Assembly (NCBI GenBank): GCA_016748015.1
Contig: JAAOMT010000222.1
Location: 385,519 to 449,518 of the forward strand
Reading direction: 5' to 3'
Length of the DNA: 64,000 nt
Origin: Geosiphon pyriformis
Lineage: Eukaryota; Glomeromycota; Glomeromycetes; Archaeosporales; Geosiphonaceae
Both the position numbers and the translations under genes were made by a program. Positions 1 through 10,074 of the stretch are shown piece by piece (position 1 is the stretch's first letter; the number at the start of each line of letters is the position of its first letter). The notes under the pieces were generated by a model. It saw only the letters and a list, made by a program, of their open reading frames with translations, was not told where the DNA came from and searched no databases.

Positions 1-2020
1 TTTTCTTTACCTAATAATCATAAAAAGCTATCTTTAGTAACTATTAAAGCAACTTCTTCATTTTTGGCTGGTTTTTCATCAATCAAAGTTCTCTCAAAGA
101 GACATACTTAAATTAGTTCCAGTATTACCTTTACCCCAACTAAGAGCCCAAAAGTTTTTAATAATAGACCAGTAAATAAGCTGGTCTTTCTTTTTTTAGC
201 TTCAATACCTGGTGCTGTTAACACTACTTCTTCAAAAAAAATGGTCAAAAAAACCAAAAGTTTAGAAAAGTAAAAGCAATTACTTGCCTCTGTTATTGTT
301 ACACCGAACTCTTTTGTGGTTCCCAATAAAATCTTAAATAAGATCTCCATAGTATCTTCTGGTATATTATTCAAGATGGACCAAAATCAACTACTGGCTA
401 TATTGCTAAATATGGTGTTTTTTGGCAGATTATCACTGGTTTTAGAAACAAAACAATTATCTTCTGTGATGTTACTTGTTCTTGAAAACTGAATTGACCA
501 GATGGAAACTAAATTATTCTTTTCTTTGGTTTCTGGTGCTATTTCTAATGGTATTTAGAAAACTATTACTAATTATTAAAGATTTGCTGGATAGGTGGTC
601 TCTATTTTAGTGTCTGGTATTATTTTCAAAATTAAATTGGTTTATGTTAAGGCTGTTTTTTAGTCTGTGCATGGTTTTTTGAATATTAAGTCAGTGTCAA
701 AAGACAATATAAAGCTGTTTTATATGAAGTTTGTTTCTCAAAGTTTTCTAAATACTGCATTTTTGGTTAAGCTTATAAGCTCTGTTTACTTTACTATTCT
801 TAAGATTGCCAAGTCTTTAATGGTTTCTAAATTTGGTTTTTTTCTTGCTGCTGTTGTATTACATGATATGTCTTTGAATATGTCTGTTGTTGATATTAAG
901 TCAGTTTTTGGTGTCTTTGGTAAAATTTCTTATATTCAGTTAAAACCTGTTGGTATTTGGCAATATGTTGTTGTTTACTTTAAAACTTTGGATGCTGCCA
1001 CATCTGCTCTTAATTACTGGTCAGTTTTGGTGGACAAAGATAATGTTTAGATCCTTCTCTTTGTGAATTAACAGGAAACAATTTTGTCTCATAATAGATT
1101 TAAGACTAAGTTGGTTAACCTTTTTCCTGGCTGTATTGTCTTTAAAATTAGTAATATGATTTCTTAAGTTAGTAGTTGAACTTGTTTTATTTCTTAGTCT
1201 CCTGATTCTAGTCATTGTTTCTACTTTGTTCTGGTTATATTTGGCTCCCAAGCTGATTTGACTCTCAAGCTAATTTGGATTTTGCTGTTGTCAAAACTAA
1301 TATACTAAGAAAGTGTCATATCTAGTAGAAAACCCCTGGTTGTTAGTGTTGTTTTCAGTGTTAAGAAATGGGCCACTTGGCTGTGGACTGTAAAATTACT
1401 TCACTTCCCTTTTCTAAGGCTTTCAAGGTGTTTAAACCACATTTTATTGGTTCTTTGTCTTATACAAAAGCATTTGCTCCTCTTGTTCTTTCTGAATTTC
1501 CTTTTTTGGTGGCTTCTGCTTCTCTTGTAGCTGTTGTCAATCCTTTGATATCTTCTTAGCTAGCTAATCTGGAATCTGAATTGGCCAAGTTTTCTGTTTT
1601 GGTTAATTTTATTGTCAAGCTTATTGGCTCTATGATTAAAGTTTTTGAACAATTTATTAATAATAATCTGGTTTTAAGTGCTGCTCTTGGTCTTAGGGTC
1701 AATGAAGTTTTGGTTTACATGAGTACTTTTAGCAGAGCTGTTGGTAAGTTGGAACAGAAAATGATTGCTTTAAAAATAGAATGTGGTTTTGAGAACATTG
1801 ATATGTTAGGTTCCTATGTAAATTTGTCATCTTTTAATAATGATATGTTTTCTAATTTAATGTCTCTTTAAAAACATGAATTTGCTGCTATAAAAACTAA
1901 TGCCTTTAAAACAGCTGAGTAGTTAGTTGGATTGGTTAATAATAATGTTAGATTATTTGAGATTGTTCAAAGAATGTCTTCTTTGGGTAAGTTTTCTTCT
2001 GATACATCAACATAATATAG
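1..2020 (+). pseudogene. LINE-1: decayed LINE ORF1 (two RRM-like folds plus CCHC knuckle)
   Basis: Remnant of a non-LTR retrotransposon ORF1, an RNA-binding protein that coats the element's RNA. An RRM-like segment lies at about 844-1032, with an RNP2-like strand (VVLHDM) and an RNP1-like strand (WQYVVVYF). A second RRM-like segment follows at about 1100-1290 (strand YFVLVIF). A CCHC knuckle lies at 1350-1391 and a C-terminal Ser/Val-rich region runs to about 2000. The reading frame changes between the RRM part (frame of 667) and the knuckle part (frame of 1368), and stops occur throughout, several at former CAA or CAG codons. RRM plus CCHC architecture is known from ORF1p of several LINE clades. 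Sequence upstream lies outside the window and no ORF2 follows. Gene assignment is by recognition of a Rhizophagus LINE family. Confidence 0.75.
1350..1391 (+). other. CCHC zinc knuckle of LINE-1 ORF1
   Basis: Reads C-X2-C-X4-H-X4-C ending GHLAVDC. Cys codons are at 1350, 1359 and 1389 and the His codon is at 1374. A TAA at 1362-1364 sits inside the motif where the family would have a sense codon, probably CAA. All four zinc ligands are still encoded. Confidence 0.8.
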
Positions 2021-2129
2021 CTTAAATTGACTCAAGTAGCTGGTTACATATAGTAAACATATAAGCCATATTTAGTCCTGGATCACTTAGTTTGGTCCTA
2101 ATTTCTAGATAGTAATTGGGCCATACTTA

Positions 2130-2966
2130 TTAAAATTCATAATAATAAAAAATTAGTTTTAATATAATTATTACTATTATAAAAATTTTTAAAATTTTTA
2201 ATAGTAAATTAAAATTAAAACTATTTTTTTTTACAACTTTTTTTATATTTGTTTAAATATTTAAAAAAACAAAAAAATTATTTCTTTAAAATACCAAAAA
2301 AAATTATTTCTTTTAGTTTTTTTTAAAACATTATTTCTTTTAATCTTTTTTAAAACATTATTTTTAAAGTTTTTTTTTTATATTTATATCAATTTTGTAA
2401 TTATTATACTAATTATAATACTTAATTTAAATTTGATTATAAATAATAATAACAATAATATATTTACCAAGTTAATTTTTATTAATACATAAAACAAATT
2501 TATATTTTTATATATAATTTTAAATAATTAATTTATTAGTTTTTATTTTATTTTATTTTTTATAAGTACAATTTAACTATAATTTAAAACAATATAATTA
2601 AACAAAATTCTAAATTAAATATGATTTATACTTTTTCTATATATAACCAACTATTTAAATCAATTAAACAATATTATATATTTAAACTATTAACAATTAT
2701 AAAACTATTAAAAAAACAAAATAATATTAAAAGCAAATATATTTCAAACCAAAATTAAAATTAATATCCAACTTTAAATCAAATACACAAGTTATAGTTA
2801 AAGACTACATTAAAGACAAACCAAAAATTTAAGAAATCTTCAAGTTATTTGCTAGAATCAGACCATATTTTTTATAGTAAGTTTGCAATTTAGTATTAAG
2901 TAGTTATATATTAAATTGGTGCTTTTTTGTAAACCTATATATAAAATCAATTATTTTTTTAACTAT
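2130..2966 (-). pseudogene. LINE-2, 3' segment of decayed ORF2
   Basis: Very AT-rich, read on the minus strand. Translation leftwards from 2966 aligns without gaps over more than 30 residues to the C-terminal region of LINE-3: IIDFI matches IVDYV, then a shared His at the same spacing, then a Trp-to-stop position and the match YGLI/AGLV. The segment therefore continues the LINE ORF2 pieces at 21490-21640 and 40571-42040, and element A inserted between the first two. Similarity fades leftwards; 2130-2700 is mainly A/T runs and the true LINE end was not located. Confidence 0.55.
2963..2966. repeat. Target site duplication of element A, left copy (CTAT)
   Basis: CTAT immediately precedes the LTR terminus TGTTA at 2967. 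The identical CTAT at 21490-21493 follows the terminus ATAACA of the other LTR. Confidence 0.85.
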
Positions 2967-3251
2967 TGTTATGGATTGAAGTAACAAATTAATGGATAGC
3001 AAGAGAAAACAAAATTGTAGAATGATGAAAGAAATCAAAGAGAATTCAATTTCAAAGAGCAAATTGAATGAATATAGATTCAATATGCAAAATCAGTCTT
3101 ATAAAATATCTTAGTTGCTATACTTTTTAAAAGATAACCAGGGAATCAGAAGGTAAAAGAATAGTCCATACTGTCAACAAATAATCACATACTGGTATAA
3201 TTCTATGTTTCATATTAGCACTCTTAGAATTCAATATCAGGTATTAGATGT

Positions 3252-4066
3252 TGTTACTTATAAAATATAGGAAGTATATTAGCATATAAATTAGCCAATT
3301 AAAAATAGCCATAGTAAATATAAAATTCCAGGATTCCTCTCAAGAAGAATCATAGGATTCCAGAAATTTCAGGATTCTTATATAAAAAATCGCAGGATTC
3401 TAGAATTCCAGAATTCCTCTCAAGAGGAATTGCAGAATTCCTGATGTGAAAAATTGAGGAATTGAGGAATCTTAATTATGTATATATAGCAGTAGTGCTA
3501 AAAGTAGAAAAGACAGAATCTTTTAGTTAGAAATCTTCCATTCACAAATATTAATAAATAATTATTATTCTTTATCTCAATCCATTCTTCATTATTAACA
3601 CTTCATGTTGATAGTAATTGATACTTAACCATACTAAAACAATAACTTTTAATTATGGCTATTGACAGAATACTAACTTGTAATTGCTTTTGTTTATTTT
3701 GTTTATTTTCTTTTATTTCTTTGTTTTACTAATTGATTAAGAATTAAAGCACTGAATTATTGATATTAAGGATAGTCTGGTAAAAAACCCAGAAATAAGG
3801 GTAAAATTATATATATTAATAAATAGCTTACCAAAAGGGCATGACTGCCAGATTAAACCAGCCACCACACTGAAGACAGAAATTGGGAAAACAACTTGAG
3901 AAATCAACCAAAACCAATTATAGTAAATTTCTGTCTATTATACAAAGAATTCAACTCTAAAAACCTTCAAATACAACATACCAGTATTATCAGCATTATC
4001 AAGATATTGAGCACCAAGTTACAGATTTGTTATTTAATCTGAGATCCCAAATAATCATTTGTAACA
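3252..4066 (+). mobile_element. Solo LTR of a B/C-type gypsy element inside element A's LTR
   Basis: Starts TGTTACTTATAAAA and ends ATTTGTAACA. It is flanked by ATGT at 3248-3251 and 4067-4070, while the uninterrupted partner LTR has a single ATGT at the matching place near 21090. It has a TATA-like stretch (about 3480-3488) and the R/U5 region shared with element B. The U3 part (about 3328-3470) contains repeated AGGATTCC- and GGAATTCC-like words. No internal coding sequence remains, as expected after recombination between the two LTRs. Confidence 0.92.
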
Positions 4067-4319
4067 ATGTACTCTTCAATCACATTTTATTCAATAATCT
4101 TCAAATATTGTAATTACACATTTCAGAAAAAGAGTAAAAAATAACCAACAAGTAATCTTTTATCTCAAGATATTCAGATACTTGAAGATAGAAAAAGAGA
4201 AATTAGCAATAAGAGAATGATTAAGATAAAAGTTGTTATTTTATTTTTTTTATTTTTTTGATTCTTATATACTTTTCTACAGCTAAAAAATTTATTACTT
4301 ATATAGTTATCAAAAGTGG

Positions 4320-4415
4320 TCAATAATCAGATCAATAATTAGGTCAATGATTAGGTCAATAATCAGGTCAATGATTAGGTTAATAGTCAGGTCATTAATC
4401 AGGTTAATGATTACT
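4320..4415. repeat. 12-bp tandem repeat, 8 units, in the 3' LTR of A
   Basis: Eight head-to-tail imperfect copies of TCAATRATYAGG. The other LTR of A has six copies at 21333-21404. The array lies in the U3 part of the LTR, where enhancer repeats commonly occur; a regulatory role is inferred only. Confidence 0.9.
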
Positions 4416-4500
4416 ATTTAAAAATAGAGTGGCTAATTATATAACATTAATGGCTAATACATATAATAATTAATAAAAAGTGTGAGTTTTAACTGTAATA

Positions 4501-4512
4501 TCATCCTTTTCA
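4501..4512 (-). other. Polypurine tract of element A
   Basis: On the minus strand the sequence GAAAAGGATGA lies directly against the start of the 3' LTR, the expected place for the plus-strand primer. Confidence 0.65.
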
Positions 4513-4559
4513 AAGAGATTAAGCTCCAGTAAAATCAAGCTATTCATGAGATAATCTAA

Positions 4560-5066
4560 TTAAAAAGTCTTGTTTAACTCAAAGTTAACTAGTTTGTTAA
4601 AGTTTTTTGTAGATAGGGTATATAATACTTGTGATAAAATAAGTTTTGTATCCAAGAGATTAAATTTTTGTATTAAAGTTTTGGCTCTTTTAGCAATAGT
4701 TAAAACTCTTGAAACATCTAACTGTATAATGCCCAAAATTTTTGCCTGTATCTCTGAAGTTGTTTTCTTTATAAGTTTTATATTCTTTATGATTTTTTTA
4801 AGATAACCATAGAGTTCTAATTGTCTTTCATATGACAGATTTTTGTCTATGAGCAAAATTTCTTGGATTGTTTTTCTAATTATGCTAAAAAGTGAGAATA
4901 TAGCTGCTGTTATACTTTCTAACAGATATTTATTTATTTTGCTATCAATTTTTTCCCTTCTGGTAGTGGTTTTCTTTGGTCTAATAACAATATATGTTTT
5001 ACTGTTATCAGTTATAGTGGTCTGTTTTTCAATAGTCAGAGTAACATTTGGATAGTTTTGATCCAA
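4560..5066 (-). pseudogene. Element A, C-terminal extension downstream of integrase (unrecognised)
   Basis: A 168-residue open stretch, long for this decayed region, between the integrase and the 3' LTR of A. It is Lys/Ile/Leu-rich with long helical, coiled-coil-like runs and repeated Ile-Ala-Lys patterns. There is no Cys/His cluster and no catalytic motif that I can name. It lies in the same orientation as pol and ends about 60 bp before the LTR. A second short open piece (5036-5221) overlaps its start in another frame, so a frameshift probably separates it from the integrase C-terminus. Most likely a pol or separate 3' ORF product of the element; function unknown. Confidence 0.5.
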
Positions 5067-5399
5067 TACTTATGAAGAGTATAAAAGGCATTTTGAATAT
5101 TTTGATCCAGAAAATAATTGTTTATGTTGATTAAAAATATCTCTGTTTTGGAAATGGTACATTTATTTATACTTGATTTTTGCTGATTAATTGGATTGGT
5201 ATTACTACAACAGGCAACCAATCAGATCGTTTATGATATTTTTTAAATCATATATCATAAACAAAACAATCATTGAAAATTGTTCCAGATTGATCTTGAA
5301 GAATATAAGAACCATTGTTCAAAACTTTGTTAACTATAAAGGGTCTTTTCCACCAGCTAGAGAATTTATCACCATAAATATTGTCTCTGTCTGAATAGT

Positions 5400-6500
5400 A
5401 TTCCAATACCAAGTTATTAATACTTAAAAAAAGTGTTTTATAGGTTTTCTTTTTTTTAAGCTTTTCTTGAAACTGTTTTATTTTTTCAAAAGCAATTATT
5501 CATGCTTCTACCAAGGAATCAAGAATGGTATCAAGTCTTTTTTGCAAAATGTCTTTGTAATTTTCTATTGTGATTTTTTCAAAAGATATTGTCTTAATGT
5601 CAGTTTTTATTGGTAGTATTGCCATGTATTTATAAAGCAGATAAAAAGATTCATAACTTATTATGTCATGATTTACAGTTCTATAAGCAAACAAAGCTAA
5701 AGACAGTATTTTGTCCCATAAGTTTGTTTTTTTACTGGTTTTAGCTAAGGTTTCACATAGTTTTCTATTGAAACATTCTACTAAGCCATTTGTTTGAGAG
5801 TGGTAAAGAGAAAAAAGTTTATGACATATTCCCATTTTTCTCCAAAGTTTTTCAACCAGTGTACTGAGAAAAGCTTTTTCTCTATCAAATAAAAGTTTTT
5901 TGGAGCAGCCATGATGACAAATGATATCTTTATAAAAAAATTGGCTATTAAGACTGCTGTTTGGTCTGGAGTGGCTCTTGCTTCTACCTACTTTGTAAGA
6001 TAGTCAGTAGCTGTGATAATGTATCTGTTGTTATCAAGAGTTATTATTAAAAGTCTAATAATGTCTATACCAATTCTGTCAAATAGTTGACCAACAGAGA
6101 TTGAATGGATATTTTTTTTGTGATTGAATTTGTCTTTTCTTTAGCAAATATCACAGATTTTGATGTATTCAGCAATGTTTTTTCCCAATATAGGCCAATA
6201 ATAATGAGCTAAAGTTTTTTGAATTGTTTTTGTTTTTCCAAAGAATCCAGCTAATAGATCAGTGTATATGTTGTATATTACAATTTCTCTTTCTTCAAAT
6301 CTGATAACTCTCTGGAAATAGTCAGAATATTTTCTGTTTTTTTTATATAATTAGTTCTGGCAGATCAAATAGAAATTTGATTGTTTGCACAAATATTCTC
6401 TTTGTTGTTGAATGTATTCTAATGGGTATTGTTTTTTATCCAAAAATTCCATTAAGGCAGAATAGTTGTTCAAGTCCATTATCATGTTTGTTTGTGAAAG
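5400..6500 (-). pseudogene. Element A integrase
   Basis: Retroviral-type DDE integrase remnant that would insert element cDNA into chromosomal DNA. The N-terminal zinc domain (about 6120-6330) keeps the CxxC pair (CDIC), but its first His region reads YTDLLAGFFG, so His ligands appear lost. In the core, Asp codons are at 6063-6065 (GIDII) and 5884-5886 (LLFDREKAF) and Glu is at 5776-5778 (NGLVECFNR). The second Asp and the Glu are separated by 35 residues, as in canonical D,D35E. Stops and at least one frameshift between the first two acidic residues make it non-functional. The longest clean piece is 5500-5835. Confidence 0.85.
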
Positions 6501-6619
6501 AGTTACTAATAATTAGATTGATTTGGTTTGAGAAGTTGTACTATCACTGGATGGTAAGTTTAGAAAGAATGTTGGCATTTTGATGATTTGCTCCTTTGTG
6601 GTATTAAATATTATAGTTA

Positions 6620-6990
6620 AATTTATCCAAATGGAGTATTCAGCAAGTTATTTGTTTGTGTTCTAGCTTCTTTTTATTGCATAGCCAAACCAAGACTTAA
6701 TCTGTTATTACTAAGAATTTCACACCAAAAAAATATTGATCCCAGTAACTAGTAGCCCAAACTACTGCTAAATATTTTTGTTTAGTAACAAAATAGTTCT
6801 TTTTTGCTGGTATAAGAGATCTACTGACATATGCTATAACATGTTCTTTGCTATTTTCATCTTTCTGTGAAAAGACACCACCAAGTCCATAACCAGATGT
6901 ATTAGTGTGGAAGATAAAAGGTTGGTTCAAATCAAGTTGCTTGATAATTGGTTTAGTAACAAGTTTTTTCTTCAGAATTTCAAAAGCTTT
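6620..6990 (-). pseudogene. Element A RNase H domain
   Basis: Gypsy RNase H following RT. Recognisable motifs are FIFHTNTSGYGLGGVFSQ, HVIAYVSRSL, NYFVTKQKYLAVVWA and FLVITD. The first catalytic Asp (family HTDAS) reads Asn here (HTNTS), consistent with GAT-to-AAT, and the Glu of the family TEQE motif reads Lys. The cleanest piece is 6697-6930. The domain would degrade the RNA strand of the RNA-DNA hybrid. Confidence 0.88.
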
Positions 6991-6999
6991 TTGTTAATG

Positions 7000-7850
7000 A
7001 GTGTCTCAATAATAGTTGACATTTTTTCTGAGTAGCTGATTGAGAGGAAAGACGATTTTGGAGAAATCCTTGATAAATTTGCAATAGTAAGAAGCCAAAC
7101 CAAGAAAAAAGTGTAGTTTAAAAATATTCATTGGTTGTCTAATGTTTTGAACTTTCTTAATTTTAGCTGGGTCAGAGAAGATTTCATTTTTTGTAATAAG
7201 ATGACCAAGAAACTGGGTAAATTGACATCCAAAGAAAGATTTGATTAAGTTGATCTTAAAGTCAGCATTTCTGAACAGATCAAAAACCTTCTGCAAATAT
7301 TCAAAGTATTTATCTCAGGTTTTTAAGTAGACTATTATGTTGTCTAAGTAGACCAAAACAAAGTTTTTTTTTACTGATTCAAATACTTTGTTTATTAGGC
7401 ATTAAAAGATAAAGGGGCATTAGTGAGACCAAAAAACATAACTGTAAATTCATAGGTACCATACTTGATGATAAAGACAGTTTTTTTTCTGCTTTCTGGA
7501 TCTATCTCTATTTGTCAGAATCCAACAGTTAAATTAATGATTAAGAAGAAAGCAATACCATTGAATTTATCTAACATTGCATCAATTTTGAGAAGTAGAT
7601 ACATATCTCTTATAATAATGGCATTTAGTTGGCAGTAGTCAATACAGAAGTGTAGGGTTTCATCTTTTTTGGATACCACTACAACTGGGAAAGACTATTT
7701 ATTCTTGGTTTTTTATATGAATTCAAGATTTTTTATCTGGTTTATTTCTTTCTTAATAAACTTATTATTGTGTTGATTGAATTGATAAGACTTCAAATAA
7801 ATAAAACAAGTTTCTTTTGTGGTAATAGTATGTTGTATTACATGGGTTTA
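7000..7850 (-). pseudogene. Element A reverse transcriptase
   Basis: Gypsy RT. Motif C reads YLDN at 7339-7350 instead of YLDD, a GAC-to-AAC change. The motif A region (about 7505-7540) reads INLTVGF followed by TGA then Q, where the family has a D-L-x-x-G-Y-W-Q pattern, so its Asp is also Asn and its Trp is a stop. The thumb/connection piece 7006-7296 keeps FLGHLITK and FLGLASYY. The frame differs from the protease part, so an indel lies between 7296 and 7848. Neither active-site motif is intact. Confidence 0.9.
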
Positions 7851-8312
7851 TCTAAGAGTATTATCTTTTTTTGAAATAACTGAGCTATTTCTAGTCAACA
7901 AATTTTCAATGTCCACTTTTTTTTCTTCAAGAAAAGGTTTTTTTTGTTTTGTAACTAATGATTGAATTTCAGGTAGTTCATTCTTAAAGAATTTTTGTAC
8001 TTTTTTTAGTTTTTCTCTGGGTATCAAACTAATTGGCTCCCAATCTTTGTAATAGATCAGACAGAACTTATATTCATCACTAAGAGAATACAAGAGTTTA
8101 TTACACCAGCACTTGGCACAAAGACCATGCTACTAATAACTGTATTTTGCTTTCTTGCCAAGTTTTCTATCAAAAGTTTTTCTAAGAGTATCATAGTAGG
8201 GTCAGCAGATTAGCTTGTCATTTACCATGATTCTATTTTTATTAGCTTTAATATTGTCCAGTAACTTGCTATTGCTAATAAAGATAGTATAAGTGAATTT
8301 AATAGTTTTTTT
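7848..8312 (-). pseudogene. Element A protease-RT spacer with Cys-rich patch
   Basis: Linker between retropepsin and RT. The upstream part (about 8095-8310) encodes a patch reading CAKCWCNK followed about 12 residues later by another Cys, resembling a small zinc ribbon. The downstream open piece 7848-8093 includes KDWEPISLIPREKL. The arrangement matches a gypsy family I recognise from Rhizophagus; the function is not known to me. Confidence 0.6.
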
Positions 8313-9147
8313 TTATTCTTCTTGATCTTTTTTTTCATCACTCTTATCATTATCTGATTCATCTAATTGTTCTTTTTCTTGGTTCTTCTTGAGTATTGGA
8401 GAAGTTGTCCAATGGTAATATTTAACCATGATGGGTTTCTTACTATATCTGATAATTAGTTCACAGAGTTTATAATCAAGCAAAGCTTTTGCTTTCTTAA
8501 GCCATTCATTGTTAACTATTATGGTGTATTCTTTCATTTCAGATACTTTTATGTCAGTTTCAATGTTGATACTATTAATTCGGACAGGAACAGCTTTGGC
8601 TATGCCCAGATTTTTCTTCTTGTCACCATGTACATTGGTTATTAGTCTTGTGGATGGTTTATTAATTTTTCTGCCAATTGCTTCTAAGAAGTGTTTGACA
8701 ATAATACTAACAGATAATCCACTGTTCAGGATTAAATCAATAAAATAACCAGCCACTTGGGCTTTACAAATGAGAGGAGTAACATTGCTGTTGTTAGCAA
8801 GTCCAGCTTGGCGTGAGTGCTTGTTAGTTTTTGATGTCTTTTTTTTGGAAATCAAAGATTTGTGAAGATTTTTTCTGAATTGGGAATGGGTCATTAACTG
8901 GCCAAAGATAATATAAGCAGATGTTTCTATAAAATTTTTGACAACAGAATAAGAACCAGATTTTTGTACTATTTCTGGGGATTTTAACTTTAGAGAATTC
9001 TTAAAAACTTTGGTCTTTGGTGGCTTATTGTTATCAACAATAGAAGTTAAGACTTTGTTGGGATCTAGAATGAAATCAACCTTGGCTTTCTTTTTTTTTC
9101 TTGTTAAGTCAGAGGAATTAATAGCCAGTTTATCTATATTCTGGTTA
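8313..9147 (-). pseudogene. Element A retropepsin (aspartic protease) region
   Basis: Single open stretch of about 280 codons. The N-terminal half is a Lys/Pro/Ser-rich linker, followed by a retropepsin core at about 8480-8750 with YFIDLILNSGLSVSIIVKHF. The active-site triad D-S/T-G reads N-S-G, so the catalytic Asp is lost through G-to-A. The C-terminus is acidic (DESDNDKSDEKKDQEE). The apparent first codons at 9152-9161 come from the LTR of inserted element B. Across the insertion the frame continues into 19125 (residues AFNLIDNNQNIDKLA), so gag and protease were one polyprotein. Confidence 0.88.
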
Positions 9148-9151
9148 TTGT
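9148..9151. repeat. Target site duplication of element B, left copy (TTGT)
   Basis: TTGT here corresponds to TCAT at 19121-19124. Both derive from TCGT by one CpG transition each: C-to-T on this side, G-to-A on the other. With one copy removed, the host reading frame of A closes perfectly. Confidence 0.75.
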
Positions 9152-9219
9152 TGTTATTCATAAAGAAAACAGTTATAGAAAATAGTAGACCAATAAGGGA
9201 GTAGTAGTTAGCACATAAG

Positions 9220-9360
9220 CATATTGCTTAGCAATATGGAGCAATATCAGAAATTACAGCACATTGCTCAACAATGTAGAGCAATGTTAGAAAATTAGGG
9301 CATATTGCTTAGCAATATAAGTATTGCTCAAGAAATTATAGCACATTGCTCGAGAATATG
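9220..9360. repeat. About 41-bp tandem repeat with palindromic core in the B LTR
   Basis: Four copies, starting near 9220, 9260, 9301 and 9342, of a unit whose core is the palindrome CATTGCTTAGCAATG and variants. The same array lies at 18308-18448 in the 3' LTR. A dimeric regulator-binding site in U3 is a plausible but unproven role. Confidence 0.85.
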
Positions 9361-9386
9361 AGCAATCTCATAAAACATAAATTAAG

Positions 9387-9395
9387 TATATATAA
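9387..9395 (+). promoter_or_regulatory. TATA-like element in the B LTR
   Basis: TATATATAA follows the palindromic repeat array. The equivalent in the 3' LTR is TATATATAG at 18475. Placement fits a U3 promoter just upstream of R. Confidence 0.5.
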
Positions 9396-9471
9396 CAGTA
9401 GCATTAGAAACAGAAAAGACAGACTCCTCAGTTTAGATTTGATTTAAGCAATCTTTTACATTACAAATATT

Positions 9472-9477
9472 AATAAA
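9472..9477 (+). promoter_or_regulatory. Candidate polyadenylation signal in the B LTR
   Basis: AATAAA about 80 bp after the TATA-like element, in the part of the LTR most conserved among B, C and the solo LTRs. Assignment rests on motif and position only. Confidence 0.35.
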
Positions 9478-10034
9478 TAATTATTCAATATCTTAAATCC
9501 ACTCCCCACTATTAACACTTTATGTTGATAGTAATTAATACTTAACTACACTAGAACAATAGCTCTTGATCATAACTATTGATGGAATACTAACATTCAT
9601 TGCCTTGGTTTATTTTTTTATTTTCTTTTATTTTCTTTTGTTTTGTTATTTTTTGTTAGGTACTAATTGATTAAAGGATTAAAGTATTAAGTTACTAATG
9701 TCAGGATATAGCATTGATAAAAAACCCAAGAATAAGAGTAAACATTCAGATTTGAGGATAGCTTATCAGGAAATTGCCAGCCACTACACCGAAAAAAAAA
9801 TTGACAGAATTGTGATTCCAGAAAGTAATAGACAACAACTACTTAACCTATGAGTTAACATTGAAAACACTATTTAAAGAAAATTACATTAGAATCTCTG
9901 TTCATTATACAAAAAACTTAACCAAAATTTTCAGATATAGTTAACTGTCAGAAACCAACATCATTATATCAATTAAGCACCAAGTTATGAGTTTGTTATT
10001 TGCTTTAAGACTCCAAATAATTACTTGTAACATT

Positions 10035-10051
10035 TGGTGCTTCCTGTGAGG
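10035..10051 (+). other. Primer-binding site of element B
   Basis: TGGTGCTTCCTGTGAGG starts 2 nt after the LTR end, as expected for a site pairing with the 3' CCA end of a tRNA. Degenerate copies of the same sequence follow the 5' LTRs of A, C, D, E and F. I cannot name the tRNA without a search. Confidence 0.75.
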
Positions 10052-10074
10052 TATAATTTTACAAAAAACCAGCA

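Larger units (their letters stand above)
2967..4500 (-). repeat. 3' LTR of element A (interrupted by a solo LTR)
   Basis: Begins TGTTATGG and ends GTAATA on the plus strand, and matches 20799-21489 along its length. It is 1,534 bp because an 815-bp solo LTR plus a 4-bp duplication lies inside. The remaining 715 bp exceeds the 691-bp partner by exactly 24 bp, which is two units of the 12-bp tandem repeat at 4320-4415. Confidence 0.92.
9152..10032 (+). repeat. 5' LTR of element B
   Basis: 881 bp, starting TGTTATTCAT and ending CTTGTAACA. Its partner at 18240-19120 has identical length. In the stretches compared the differences are transitions, for example CACAT here versus CATGT there, both derivable from CACGT. 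U3 contains four copies of a palindrome-bearing repeat. Confidence 0.95.

Noticed and set aside
2913-2932. TTGGTGCTTTTTTGTAAACC as a primer-binding site of another gypsy element
   Set aside because: On the minus strand this stretch falls inside the gap-free LINE-2 alignment (the Lys-Lys-His-Gln-Phe codons); no LTR terminus precedes it.
8509-8748. Plus-strand open stretch opposite the A protease, and many similar plus/minus pairs in A, E and F
   Set aside because: The opposite strand carries recognised retropepsin or gag sequence; these are shadows without motifs.
9220-9360. CRISPR-like array
   Set aside because: The repeats are imperfect and part of an LTR present twice, the spacers are not unique, and the context is a eukaryotic retrotransposon.
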